Shown here piece by piece: positions 32,980 through 43,392 of a DNA stretch of 64,000 bases. Where the stretch lies: assembly GCA_019915135.1 (NCBI GenBank), contig JAHLMK010000013.1:1054001-1118000 (forward strand), in the 5' to 3' direction. The first letter of the stretch is position 1. Each line of letters begins with the position of its first letter. The notes under the pieces were generated by a model, which was not told where the DNA came from, did no database searches, and saw only the letters and a program-made list of their open reading frames with translations. The translations under genes and the position numbers were made by a program. This stretch comes from Strobilurus pachycystidiatus (lineage: Eukaryota > Basidiomycota > Agaricomycetes > Agaricales > Physalacriaceae).

Positions 32980-35900
32980 GATCTACAAGACGGGGAAGAA
33001 ATTGGATTCGTAATATCGGTCAAACAACTCGCCACGGAACACTCGAACAGGACACCACATCTCGCTCAGCCGGCTAGCGACCCGTTTTCCATTCAGGATA
33101 CGGCTTCAATACCCGGCTTCTCTATCTCTCTCTCTGCTTTATCTCAATCTCTCGTCTCCGAATCTCTCTCTTGTGATAGTTCCTCCACTTCTTTCTCCGA
33201 TCGCGCGTTTGTCCTTGCTGCAGCTACCTTCGGGGGTTGGGACGACGTTGGATACCCCAGCACTGGACATTGCGGCCCACAAATTGTCCTTCCGTTCACC
33301 GAGCTACCTCTTCAACAGGCGTACGCATCGATGCTCGTCGAAAATCCAGTATACACGACGGCACTGGAAACCCTCATCAACCCCTTCGCCGAAGGCGAGG
33401 GCCCTCATACCCCGTTTGGAATCCTTGCTACCAAATACAAGAAGGTTGCGGATCGCACCAAGCCAGTTCCCGCTACCCTTCCGGAGCACTTTCGAGTGCA
33501 ACGGAACATCACAGGAGACCCGTTGAAGGACCTTCCGAATCTCTCCCCCTTCCCACCCGAATTCACCCCGACGGGTCGGTACACCCTCGAAAACAAAGAA
33601 ATCATCGACGGCCTTCATCCCGGCGACTTTCTTTGGCCGGAGGAGCGAAAGCTCATGCACCACCTCATGATGCTTCAAGAAGGTGCTTTTGCCTGGGACG
33701 AATCCCAGAAAGGTCACTTTCGGGAAGACTTCTTCCCTCCGATCACCATGCCGGTCACCGAGCACACTCCGTGGGTACACCGAAACATACCCATTCCACC
33801 TGGTCTCTATGAACAGATCATCAAGATCGTCCGCGACAAGATTGCTTCGGGGGCATACGAACCTAGCAACTCCTCCTATCGTTCGAGGTGGTTTACGGTG
33901 CTCAAGAAGGACGGGACTTCCCTTCGTATTGTTCACGATCTCCAGCCCCTCAATGCAGTCACCATACGCGATGCCGGTGTTATACCCTTCGTCGAGACAC
34001 TAGCAGAGTCCTTCGGTGCTCGCGCTTGCTACGGTGTTCTCGATCTCTATGTTGCTTTTGATCAACGTACCCTCCATTGGCGTTCCCGGGACTATACTAC
34101 CTTCCAGACTCCATTGGGGACCTTTCGGTTGACGAAGTTACCCATGGGTTGGACTAATTCGGTCCAAGTCTTGCATGGCGACGTCACGTATACCCTTCAG
34201 GACGAAATTCCTCATGTCACGATACCATTCTTGGACGATGCCGGTGTCAAGGGACCTTCGACGCGGTATGAACTCCCCGACGGAGGATACGAGCTTCACC
34301 CGGAAAATCCAGGCATCCGCCGTTTTGTATGGGAACACTTCCTCAACCTCAACCGGGTCATCCAGCGCATCAAGTACGTCGGATGCACATGGTCTGGCAA
34401 GAAGGCGTACCTTTGCGTACCTGAAGCCGTCATCGTCGGAAACACTTGCACCTACGAAGGCCGCATCCCCGACGACTCAAAGGTTTCGAAGATCCTTAGT
34501 TGGGGGCCATGTCGCGATGTTCATGATGTTCGGGCCTTCCTTGGTACGGCGGGTCTTATGCGAAACTTCATTTGGAACTACGCTGCTATCTCGCGTCCCC
34601 TCGTTGACCTCACTCGGAAGGACGCTGACTTCATATGGCTACCATTTCATACCGAGTCCCAGCGCACGCTTCAGGAGGCAATTGAGGCTTCACCTGCCCT
34701 CCGTCCTCTTGATTACGCGTCTGATGCCCCAGTCATTCTGGCAGTTGACACCAGTGTTATTGCTGTGGGCTTCGCGTTGCTTCAAGAGGATCCGAAAGAC
34801 GCGAAGCTTCGTTACCTCAATCGGTGTGGTTCTATCGCAATGAACACTCGGGAGTCCAACTACAGCCAACCGAAGCTTGAGCTCTACGGCGTCTACCGTG
34901 CTCTCAAGGCAATCCAGTTGTGGATCATTGGGGTTCGAAATTTGGTCCTCGAAGTCGACGCTACAGCTATTAAAGGAATGCTCAACAACCCCGACATGAA
35001 CCCTAGTGCTACCATCAACCGTTGGGTGGCAGGCATCCTCCTCTTTCATTTCAAGCTTGTTCACGTTCCAGGCGTCACTCATGGGGTCGACGGCTTGTCT
35101 CGACGCCGACCTTTTCCAGGCGAGGTCTCCGAACCCGATGATCCTGACTGGTTGGATCATCGGTATTCATTCCTTCATATTCTCAATCCCCTTCCCTTCT
35201 GTTCTCGTACGCGCACATGCGCGGTCTCTCCTTTTCCAGTCTCTATTCTCAAAACGGCGTCCGCCGGTCCACCGATGGACCCTGCGGACCCCGATGGTAC
35301 CCCGGTAATCCCTATTTCGGCTCGAGGACGGCGTGCGGAAGCCCGCCTCGAGCAAGTCCGGAAGTTTCTCAACGATTTGGTCATGCCTTCGGAAATGAAG
35401 GATGCTCAGGTTCGCACCTTCGTCCGTTATTCGAGTGATTTCTTCCTCAAGGATGACGAGCTTTGGCGTCGTGATCCCGAACTTCGTCACAAGCTTGTCG
35501 TTCCCGAACTCCGTCGGTATCGACTCATCAAGATGGCTCATGACGAGCTCGGACACAAAGGCATCTTCTCGGTTCGGCAACACCTGCTCCTTCGTTTCTG
35601 GTGGCCCCATCTCACTGCCGATGTGGCGTGGTTCGTTCGCTCCTGCCATTGGTGTCAGATTCGGCAAACCCAACATTGGCATATACCCCCCGTCGTTGCC
35701 TACCCCGCACCTCTCTTCTCGAAGGCTCATATCGACACGTTTTTCATGGAACCTTCGAATGGGTACAAGGCGGTCATTCACGCTCGATGCTCCCTCACGG
35801 CGTGGCCCGAGGCTCGTGCCCTCAAGAATGAAAATGCCAACACCATTGCCTCCTTCATTTACGAGGAACTCATCTCGCGCTGGGGGTCGCTTCGGGAGAT

Positions 35901-36678
35901 CGTTACCGACAACGGACCACCATACTTGAAGGCTCTCGAAGTCCTGGAGCGCCGGTACGGCATCAAACACATTCGCATCTCAGGGTACAATTCCCAGGCG
36001 CAGGGTGTCATTGAGAACCGGCACTTCGACGTTAGGGAAGGCCTTTTCAAGATCGCTCGCGGCAATCCAAAGTGGTGGTGGCGCTGCCTCTATGCTATGC
36101 TATGGGCAGAGCGTGTCACGGTCTCAAGGCAACTTGGCATGAGCCCGTATCGCGCGACGACGGGTGTTGAACCTATTCTTCCCTTCGATTACGTCGAGGC
36201 TACCTTCCTTCTGGACCCTCCTTCGGCTCCGTTGTCCCGAACGGACCTTATTGCTACTCGGGCGGCAGCGCTTCAGTACCGGGGCGAGGAGCTCGAGGGT
36301 CTGAGGGCTCGTGTTCACAAGGCCCGACTGGAGGCGGTCGATCGGTGGGTGGAAACCCATCGAAACCGAATCGTGGACTTCGATTTCAAACGCGGGGACA
36401 TTGTTCTACTTCGAAACAGTAAAGTGGATGGTACCATCGGCGGCAAATTCCAAGAACGGTACTTTGGCCCTCTTTTCGTGCTGTCTCGTACTCGGGGAGG
36501 AGCCTACATTATCGTCGACTTGGACGGTACCCCATATGCGCGTCCAGTCGCAGCACGCCGCGTCATGCCCTATGTGGAACGGACTAACATTCCCTTACCC
36601 GACATATTGGTGAATGACGCCTTCTCACCAGCGGATTTGTCTCGTTTAGAGGAGTCTATCGAGGAAGGAGAGGACTAG
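32977..36678 (+). CDS. pol: Pol polyprotein: reverse transcriptase, RNase H, integrase
   Basis: A single intact ORF of 1,233 aa. After a ~250-residue lead, the reverse transcriptase shows RIVHDLQPLNAVT, YGVLDLYVAFDQR and the catalytic box FLDD (~residue 418), the FLDD form common in basidiomycete Ty3 elements. RNase H starts near ILAVDTSVIAVGFALLQ (~585) and includes the acidic residues LELYG and VLEVDA. The integrase has an HHCC finger (H-DELGH then C-HWC, ~850-885) and the catalytic triad in HIDTFF, IVTDNGPP and GVIENRHF with about 35 residues between the second and third acids. The C-terminus has a GDIVLLRN-type beta-barrel, and I see no chromodomain. No internal stop or frameshift is present. 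Confidence 0.95.
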   Translation: MDLQDGEEIGFVISVKQLATEHSNRTPHLAQPASDPFSIQDTASIPGFSISLSALSQSLVSESLSCDSSSTSFSDRAFVLAAATFGGWDDVGYPSTGHCGPQIVLPFTELPLQQAYASMLVENPVYTTALETLINPFAEGEGPHTPFGILATKYKKVADRTKPVPATLPEHFRVQRNITGDPLKDLPNLSPFPPEFTPTGRYTLENKEIIDGLHPGDFLWPEERKLMHHLMMLQEGAFAWDESQKGHFREDFFPPITMPVTEHTPWVHRNIPIPPGLYEQIIKIVRDKIASGAYEPSNSSYRSRWFTVLKKDGTSLRIVHDLQPLNAVTIRDAGVIPFVETLAESFGARACYGVLDLYVAFDQRTLHWRSRDYTTFQTPLGTFRLTKLPMGWTNSVQVLHGDVTYTLQDEIPHVTIPFLDDAGVKGPSTRYELPDGGYELHPENPGIRRFVWEHFLNLNRVIQRIKYVGCTWSGKKAYLCVPEAVIVGNTCTYEGRIPDDSKVSKILSWGPCRDVHDVRAFLGTAGLMRNFIWNYAAISRPLVDLTRKDADFIWLPFHTESQRTLQEAIEASPALRPLDYASDAPVILAVDTSVIAVGFALLQEDPKDAKLRYLNRCGSIAMNTRESNYSQPKLELYGVYRALKAIQLWIIGVRNLVLEVDATAIKGMLNNPDMNPSATINRWVAGILLFHFKLVHVPGVTHGVDGLSRRRPFPGEVSEPDDPDWLDHRYSFLHILNPLPFCSRTRTCAVSPFPVSILKTASAGPPMDPADPDGTPVIPISARGRRAEARLEQVRKFLNDLVMPSEMKDAQVRTFVRYSSDFFLKDDELWRRDPELRHKLVVPELRRYRLIKMAHDELGHKGIFSVRQHLLLRFWWPHLTADVAWFVRSCHWCQIRQTQHWHIPPVVAYPAPLFSKAHIDTFFMEPSNGYKAVIHARCSLTAWPEARALKNENANTIASFIYEELISRWGSLREIVTDNGPPYLKALEVLERRYGIKHIRISGYNSQAQGVIENRHFDVREGLFKIARGNPKWWWRCLYAMLWAERVTVSRQLGMSPYRATTGVEPILPFDYVEATFLLDPPSAPLSRTDLIATRAAALQYRGEELEGLRARVHKARLEAVDRWVETHRNRIVDFDFKRGDIVLLRNSKVDGTIGGKFQERYFGPLFVLSRTRGGAYIIVDLDGTPYARPVAARRVMPYVERTNIPLPDILVNDAFSPADLSRLEESIEEGED

Positions 36679-37500
36679 GAATGGCAATACCCCACTACTT
36701 CTTCCTATGTACTATATACGCTCAATGTTGCTTCCGCATTCACGCTTTCGACGGACTTCAAAGAACCTTCATTCCTTTCTCGAGGGTCATACCATCGGGT
36801 ACTACGGCCTTCGCAGACAGGCGTTCATCGGGTTTCGGTTATAACAACCACCTTCGTCTCCCTTAGTCGGGTTGTTCCCTTGATGAGGTTCATCAAGGTA
36901 GACAGTGTCTGAAGTCACTACCCAATGGTCCGCGGGTGGTGGCTCCCCCTCAGCGAGGTTCGCTGAGGCATGGATATGGTGATTACCTTCATCTTTGTCA
37001 GGTGAAGGTGTCCCCTTGGTGAGGTTCGCCAAGGTATGGTTATGGTGAAAATCTTCACCTTTGGTTATGTGTAGTGCCCATTGGATGACGTTCATCGGGG
37101 TATGGAGGCGAGGTTCGCTTACGGTTATGGCGATTATCTTCGTTTCGGTGAGGCAAAGATGTCCCTTCGGTGAGGTTCACCGGGGTATGGTTATGGTGAC
37201 GGTCTTCACCTTTGGTAGCGGGTAGTGCCCATGCGGTGACGTTCATCGGGGTATGGAAGCGAGGTTTGCGTACGGTTATGGCGATTATCTTCGCTTTGGT
37301 GAGGCGAAGATGTCCCTTCGGTGAGGTTCACCGAGGTACGGTCATGGTGACGGTTTTCACCTTCGCCGGGTGAACTGTCCCTTCGATGCTATTCATCGAA
37401 GTAGTGAGGCGGGGTTCGCACACAGTTATGGCGGCTACCTTCCTCTTTGTTAGACGAGGGCGAGGAGGGCGGTAGGGGGCTTCGGTGAGGCCCGATAGCT
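36679..37500 (+). repeat. Minisatellite block with small hairpin words after pol
   Basis: Diverged tandem units lie between about 36870 and 37470. One clear period is ~151 bp: the GTGCCCA starts at 37074 and 37225. Within units, short self-complementary words recur, such as GGTGAGGTTCACC, GATGAGGTTCATC and GCGAGGTTCGC, each able to fold into a 5-6 bp hairpin. They change in a compensated way between units (GATGA/TCATC, GGTGA/TCACC, GGCGA/TCGCC), which suggests the hairpin, not the bases, is kept. No coding sequence is visible. Confidence 0.75.
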
Positions 37501-37688
37501 GGTCTGGCATGCGGAGGTCACAAATTGAATGGGGGGAGAGAAGGTGCGGCACGGCCGCTTGCTCTCGGAGGATGAGGCGTGGAGGGGAAGGTGCGGCCCG
37601 GCCGCTTGCTCTCAGTGACGGGAAGGTGCGGCTCGGCCGCTTGCTCCCTGAAGTTCAGTCGTTTTGTTTTTTTCGGGGGGGGGGGACG

Positions 37689-38029
37689 AAGGGCGCTACT
37701 ACGCGCCACAAGACTCTGTCTCGCGCAGACATACTACGATTGGCAACGAATACATGAGTAAGGTCTACTCTACGGCTGAATCATCGCTTCCGTTGTCAAA
37801 AGAGACCATTTCGACCCCACCGAGTGCCGAGGAAGGAAGGATAAGGCGGAGACTTTCTAGAAGGGCGCTACTACGCGCCACAAGACTCTGTCTCGCGCAG
37901 ACATACTACGATTGGCAACGAATACATGAGTAAGGTCTACTCTACGGCTGAATCATCGCTTCCGTTGTCAAAAGAGACCATTTCGACCCCACCGAGTGCC
38001 GAGGAAGGAAGGATAAGGCGGAGACTTTC
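37689..38029 (+). repeat. 172-bp tandem duplication over the 3' end of antisense gene B
   Basis: The block 37689-37857 recurs at 37861-38029 (offset 172 bp) with no difference that I can see. The right copy contains the stop and last ~31 codons of antisense gene B. The left copy is an unused duplicate of that 3' end. Confidence 0.9.
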
Positions 38030-38722
38030 AAGGGCTTCACTAGCTTTATTCCGTGCAGCCTCGTAATACCTGATCTGCTCGTCAGCCTGCGCGAGTAAGT
38101 TGCGTTCGATGGATAGGGCATCTTGGAGTGCGTCATGTAACGCCTGGGTCTCGCGGGGGGAGTAACGATCAAGTGTAAGGGGGGCATAACTCAGAATGTG
38201 GTAGTGGAAGTCGTCCTGGAGGCGTGCTTCTCGCTCATACCGCCAAGCACCGGCGTATTGGCGGAGACGTTGGAAAGAACAGTTCTTTCCTGTCCTTACA
38301 CAGCGCGCGCACTTGCTAGGTAAAGCGGTGTGGCGGGGAACACTGCAGGCGAAAGGTTGCCCCCAGACGGTTCGGCAGTTGTCACAACGGTCGGGTGTAG
38401 GAGTATGGTCCTGACAGAAGTAAGATGGGGTGATGGAAACGCAGACGTGGAGAAGGAGGCGCACGATCACGATCCCGCGCGCAACAGCCACCTTGCAGCG
38501 CGCTTCCCATTCGGAGGGACGAATGTTGCTGTTGGGATGAATGGCAAATGGCATAAGTTCGGGGCTCGACCAAGTATCGCCAGCGTCTAGGGAGGATTGA
38601 TCAGTTCGTATGTGCGGTGGACGATTGCGAAGGAGTACCGTGATAACGAACGGACGAGGAAAGTGAGAGTTGCGCCGGGAAACCGTCCTTCTCCGTGAGC
38701 CTTCCCTTGGGGGCGAACACAT
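37937..38722 (-). CDS. Antisense gene B of the retrotransposon: Cys-rich protein
   Basis: A single frame of 261 aa starts at ATG 38722 and ends at the stop at 37937-37939. The middle has a Cys cluster: C-x2-C (CDNC), a further Cys nine residues on, then CARCVRTGKNC (C-x2-C-x6-C). The last third is helical and charged, rich in Glu, Ala and Arg, and may form a coiled coil (YYEAARNKASEALESLRL). The Cys arrangement suggests a zinc-binding module of the kind used for nucleic-acid or protein contacts, related in spacing to the two modules of antisense gene A. No enzyme motif is visible. It could be a truncated or fused remnant, since the N-terminal ~90 residues look less protein-like; a spliced start is possible. 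Confidence 0.6.
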   Translation of the reverse strand: MCSPPREGSRRRTVSRRNSHFPRPFVITVLLRNRPPHIRTDQSSLDAGDTWSSPELMPFAIHPNSNIRPSEWEARCKVAVARGIVIVRLLLHVCVSITPSYFCQDHTPTPDRCDNCRTVWGQPFACSVPRHTALPSKCARCVRTGKNCSFQRLRQYAGAWRYEREARLQDDFHYHILSYAPLTLDRYSPRETQALHDALQDALSIERNLLAQADEQIRYYEAARNKASEALESLRLILPSSALGGVEMVSFDNGSDDSAVE

Positions 38723-38992
38723 GCATAGCGGGGGGGATAAAGAGAAAACGGATGGAGGATTTCGCTAAGGACCTAGAGCGGCGAACTCTGTTTATGTAAC
38801 AGAAGTGTCCAATCGCCGTGATACGAGATCGCCACAATTCTTTGAACTGGATCGGATCACGACACCGTTATCAACAAGAACATCTGATATTGTGGTCGGG
38901 AGGGATGCAATGGTACAAGAAGGACGGGCGAATGATTACGTGGTTCTACCAAGTACAAGAATTTACAAAATCCGAGCCAAAACCCCCTCCCT

Positions 38993-41045
38993 TCAACTCC
39001 TCTTCTTCAACCTTCTAGACGCAATGGGCCCGGGAGCAAGGGATCGAGCAGGGAACTGAGCCGGGGAGGTAGGCGAAGACGGCTTCGGGCGCTTGGCGGT
39101 GCTAGCGGATTCTTTCTTGTTGGAGGAGGAGGCGGCATCGCGATGTGCACGCTTTTGAGGTACAACGGCGGGGGGAGGACGTTCGCGGGGGTCGACACCC
39201 TTCCCCTTGTCAACTGATTCGACTTTCACCGGGACCGGGGCGGGTGTGGAAGAGTCACCAGCCATGGCGGGAGCCGATTCGGACGGACCGGTAACGTCGG
39301 CATGGAATTGGCGCAGCCCGGGCAGGAGTAGGGAGATCCTGTGAGTAAGATCGTCGACATGCTCAGCGGCGCGGGCGCGGGTCGATTTCCAGAGTTTCAG
39401 CTGAGAGTCGCACTCTTGCGCCTTCTCAAAGTAAAGGTTGTAAGACGCCTGCAGACTTTGGACGGCGACGAGAGCGGTCGCTTCGGCGAGGGGGAGGTCA
39501 TTCAGGCGAGGAAGAAGGGGAGCGGTTAAGGCGGTCATCTCGCTGATGGGGGCGGAAGGGAGGTTTGAGGGGGCTTGTGTTTCCGGTTGGGGCTGGCTCC
39601 GGCGTGTTCGACGAGGTGGGGGGAGCTCGGTGTCGGAAGGAAGGACCTCAATGTCATCGTTATCAGAAGTGTCCTGGTCCGGATATTTCTTCCGACGTAG
39701 GGGGTTCAGCGCAGGGAACTCGACGGGTTTGAGCTCGTCTGGGAGCGGTGACGGGACCGGAAGGACGGGGATGCGGAGGTGCGTCGGCAAGGAATGTCCC
39801 CCCTTAATGAAAGGGCACGGACGTTTGCCAGAGCGGCACTGGGAGCACTTGACGTTGACGTTGACGGGGATCCCGATTGGGAGGATGCATTCGTCGCCGA
39901 GCCTGACGCAAAATCCGCAGCGCTCGCCTTCGGGAAGTTTCTGGGTAAGATGAAGGTGATAAGTGCGGGCGGAGGGAGGGGAAGGAAGGGATATGGAGAC
40001 TCACGTACAGCGCCCCCACACTAAGCGCCTGCTGGATCCAAGTCTGCAAATGCTCCCCGGTGGGGAAGTTGTCGGCAGCCTGTAGGTTGTAGAGCTTAAG
40101 GAAGGGCGTTCCCCAGGCGGTGTTCCACTTGAAAGGGGCGAGAGGGATGTTTTCCGAGTCTGCGGTGGCGGCGTCGGCCGCTTCTTCGTCTATCTCGTCA
40201 AGTTCGTCATCGTCGTCGGCGTCGGCATCCTCGCTGGAGGCGGTGGACGGGCTACGATGTCCATGCGCAGGCAGGGGCGGCGCGGGGGAGGGGTCACGAG
40301 AATGAGTGGGTGATGGCGTTGGTTCGGTGGAAGGGCCGGCGGGCAGTGTGGGAGTCTGGTCTCGGGAGATATGGGAGAAGAGGGGTTCATATCGAACGAG
40401 GGGAAGTGCGACTTTGGCGTGGGGTGCGCAAGTGTCGGAAGGAGCTGATAGAGATGTAAGACGCGAGGGGGAAAAAGAGGAAGAACACGTACCAGGAGTA
40501 TGAGGTCGGGTGGCGGTGGCAGCAGCGTGCGGGCCCGGGGACGCAGGATCAGGACCTGGATGGTCCTCGAAATCCGCTTGAAGAGCCAGAGTGAGGGCAT
40601 TGGCCTCGTCGTCCTCCTCGGCTTGGCGTCTGGATGTCTCCGAGTTGAGATATCCCTCGAACCAGGGAGCGCATAGTGCGACCCAGTGGGAATCGAACCA
40701 GTCGGGGACCAGATGGCGCACGAGGCCGCTGCCTACTTGTTCTAGGGCGGCGCGTACATTTTCCATGGTCGCGGCGCGGGTTGCAACGTCCAAGGTACAA
40801 GGAGCGCGGTCGAAATTCGCTAGAATGGCGCCACAATGGCGGGCGATGGCGGAGACAAAAGCGTCTGCGGCGGTGCTGGTTGTCGCGGGACCGTGGGGGA
40901 GGGTGATGTCGGGAATGGAAGGGGATTGGGCGAGGCGAACGCCGAGCTGGGTGGTGAAGATTTTGACCAGAGCGTCGGTGGTCCACGCGCGTGTCAGGCG
41001 AAACTTTCCAGGAGGTACGGGCGTGGATGAGGCCGGAGTCGACAT
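38993..41045 (-). CDS. Antisense gene A of the retrotransposon: double Cys-module protein
   Basis: Three exons on the minus strand, 40493-41045, 40005-40444 and 38993-39940, are separated by canonical 48-nt and 64-nt introns and give 646 aa in closed phase. The start at 41045 (MSTPASST) follows a 17-codon in-frame extension that I left out. Residues 1-160 form a folded-looking helical domain (FRLTRAWTTDALVKIF, LVRHLVPDWFDSHWVAL). A disordered Pro/Ser region with an Asp/Glu run follows. Then, across intron 2, come two C-x2-C-x6-C modules (CGFCVRLGDEC at ~339-349 and CSQCRSGKRPC at ~363-373), probably one zinc-binding unit. The C-terminal ~270 residues hold a coiled-coil-like helix and a basic KR-rich tail suited to nuclear location. 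The introns on the antisense strand show that this gene is not retro-copied in its own sense. Function is unknown; a DNA- or RNA-binding factor serving the element is a reasonable guess. Confidence 0.72.
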
Positions 41046-41434
41046 TCTAGGATGAGGGTGCAAAGGGAAGAATCGAAAAACGACCAAGTCCGTCAAAGAA
41101 GCGGAATTGAGACTCAGCGCCTGTTAAGCGCCGCTCTTACGACAGCAGATCTGCGCGGGTGCAGATAACCTTCAGAAGAAGTCTTCTAAAAGGTCCGGCG
41201 CAGTAGGGGCTATCGAGACCGAGGGGTCTGTGGTGTGGCGCAATACGCATCCGCTGGACCTATTCCTTTGGGTGTAGGTTAGCCGCCACACAGTTTCGAG
41301 CTCCGAGGGGAAACGCGTGGTTAAGAAACTCGTGCCGTGTCCTACGGGTGCTCATTCAAGAAACACGGTTCGAGGTTGGGGCACACAGGTACTACGACAA
41401 GGAGGGTACTCTACAGCGACAGGGTTATAATCCC
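41046..41434. other. Non-coding spacer inside the retrotransposon
   Basis: This is the region between antisense genes A and D, presumably the promoter of gene A. I see no ORF and no clear repeat. Confidence 0.5.
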
Positions 41435-42283
41435 CTACTCCAGCCCGGGGTTTCGTTCCCATTCGTAAAGCTCGGGTTCCCGGTCGTCAGGTGATAACTC
41501 GGGATCGGACATGTTTTGGAAGGATTCGGGGGTGGAGGACCCTTCTCCCGAGCCTTCGAGACCATCCGGGCTACTGCAGCGGTAGCTAGCCGACTCGGGG
41601 TGTCTCGCACGAATGCTGATCTGAGGATACGGGAAGTCGCGAACCTCCTGAAGAAGGTTACGACGGTGGCGGGGTCCCTGGGGGGCGGGTTCGGCATGAG
41701 AATCCGCCACTCGGCGTGCGAGGTTTTCCTTCTGGCTACGGATTTCGAAAATCTCCCCGATTCGCACCCCAAACCGCGGAATCTGACCGAAGGAGGGTGA
41801 ATACCAGTAGGGGTCGGTTATGGAGGAGAGTAGGAGGGAGGAGTCGAAGAAGAGTTGGGTGGTATCCGGGACCAACCACCCATGAGTGGCCGCGCGATGG
41901 GCGCAATCGCGGGCAGCGTTCTAAGAAGGATGGTGGAGGTTGAGATCGGGCGGAGAGAAGGAAGGAAGGAAGGGATGGAGGACTTACGGCGTGGTTAAGG
42001 GCTCGCGAGATGACCTCAACAAGGTCGGCGCCTTCGGTCTCGAAGAGAGCGTTCAGGATGTCAAGAGTGGCATCGCGGGCTTTCAGTTCTTCAGCTTCGA
42101 ACTTCTGGAGGTTCACAAGGAAGGACGGCTCATCAGCTGCGTCCACTCCTTTGACCCCTCTACGGGGGCGGAGGTGTTGATAGGGAAGGTGTCGCGGCGA
42201 GCCTCGAAGAGGGCGTCGTAGGGGAAGTACAGAGGGGCTGTACGGGGAGTGTGAACATTCGGGGGAGGTTCAACCATCGACAT
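41435..42283 (-). CDS. Antisense gene D of the retrotransposon, with an apparent frameshift
   Basis: Two coding blocks, 41988-42283 and 41435-41920, are joined by a 67-nt intron (GTAAGT..TTAG). The first ATG in frame is at 42283 (MSMVEPPP). The frame then shifts by one near 42160-42170, at a GAGGGGTC run. Before it the frame reads PLYFPYDALFEARRDTFP; after it the coding-like frame reads DEPSFLVNLQKFEAEELKA. One extra base in the G run would join them, giving ~260 aa. The C-terminal part has helical and acidic sequence (MSDPELSPDDREPELYEW). No domain is recognised. The same kind of one-base deficit occurs in the giant gene and the serine hydrolase, so an assembly error is a serious alternative to real decay. 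Confidence 0.5.
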
Positions 42284-42496
42284 ATCGGTGTCAAGGGAAG
42301 GCGCGCCAGGTTCCAACAAGGCTTGCAAGGGAGACTTTATACCTTCGACGGATTGATGAATCAGCCATCGATGGGAGAAAGGCACGTCAAGATATCTGGA
42401 TCTCGGGGTTTCGGGTTTTCAAGGATTGACAAATAAGTTGGCGGAGCTCTTCCCGTCCGCGTCCTCTATCCGCATTCCCCACGAGGCACAGGGTGT

Positions 42497-43248
42497 CTAC
42501 TGGGAACTCTCTACATTATCCGGCCCCTTGTTAACGCGCCCGCCTTCGAAGTCCAGTTCAACCACCTCATCATCCCCAGACTCGTCTCCTCCGGCTTCAA
42601 TAACATCCTCTCCAGCTTCAACGACGTCCGCCATGGGTTCATCAACAGCCTCGTCAGGATGATATCCCGAAAACTCAACTCGGCCCGAGACATCGCTCCA
42701 CCAATAGATCCCTCGAGCCCCGGCGAAGTCCTCGACAGCCGCATTGGTGGCTTTGAAATGACGACGACGGGCTGCAATGTGCCTCAAATCCACCCCAATG
42801 TCGTCAACCTTCAATTTGTCAAATTCGGCCCTCCAGTAGTTGTTGGTGAGGTCGGCAATGAAGGTCTTTACCAGGACTTCGGAGTCGATGATGTCGGGAA
42901 GTGCCCAACGGCGCCGGGCGGCGTTCTCAACGCATTCCTCCATGGCCTTCTAGGAAGGATGAGTTCGATACCCGATGAAGGACGAAGGAAGGGGGGACTA
43001 ACATAGGCGGTGAAGAAGCTCCGAATGCGGTCGAGCTCAACTGCCGTAATGGGTCCTTCTCGAAGTCGGGTGTAGAATGTGGCGTCGGCGCGGATACGCC
43101 ACAGGTGTTTTTGGGCGGAGGTAAACGCGCGCAAGTTGTGCGCCGAGGCTGCGCTGTAGGTTTGAGGGGTGAACGATGGACCGCGGCCAGTCTGAGAGTT
43201 CTGGACGCGGGGTCCGGAGTTGGTGTAGACGGAGGGCATACGAGGCAT
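42497..43248 (-). CDS. Antisense gene C of the retrotransposon, unknown function
   Basis: Two exons, 43003-43248 and 42497-42949, are joined in phase 0 by a 53-nt intron (GTTAGT..CCTAG), giving 232 aa. The N-terminal half looks folded, with aromatic and charged residues (AQKHLWRIRADATFYTRLRE, then NNYWRAEFDKLKVDDI). The C-terminal ~50 residues are strongly acidic (AGEDVIEAGGDESGDDEVVE), which would suit an activator or histone-like interaction surface. It is the gene closest to the 3' LTR, transcribed away from it, so the LTR or the PPT region may serve as promoter. I do not recognise the family. Confidence 0.65.
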
Positions 43249-43382
43249 GATGGTGCTGTTTTCCCCGAAAGAGACCTGGCGTTTTTATACAACGGAGGCC
43301 TTCCTTGAGGAACCGACACGTGTGGGAGGGTCTTAGGGGTACGGAAGGATGGTCACCAAGGGCCCGACTTTCGAAATTTGCC

Positions 43383-43392
43383 TGGGGGGAGA
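43383..43392 (+). other. Polypurine tract
   Basis: TGGGGGGAGA lies directly before the 3' LTR and primes plus-strand DNA synthesis in LTR elements. Its position and strand agree with a plus-oriented element. Confidence 0.75.

Noticed and set aside
36679..43392. A second nested transposon inside the element
   Set aside because: No second LTR pair, transposase or terminal inverted repeats are visible; the antisense genes share zinc-module style and are better seen as element cargo.
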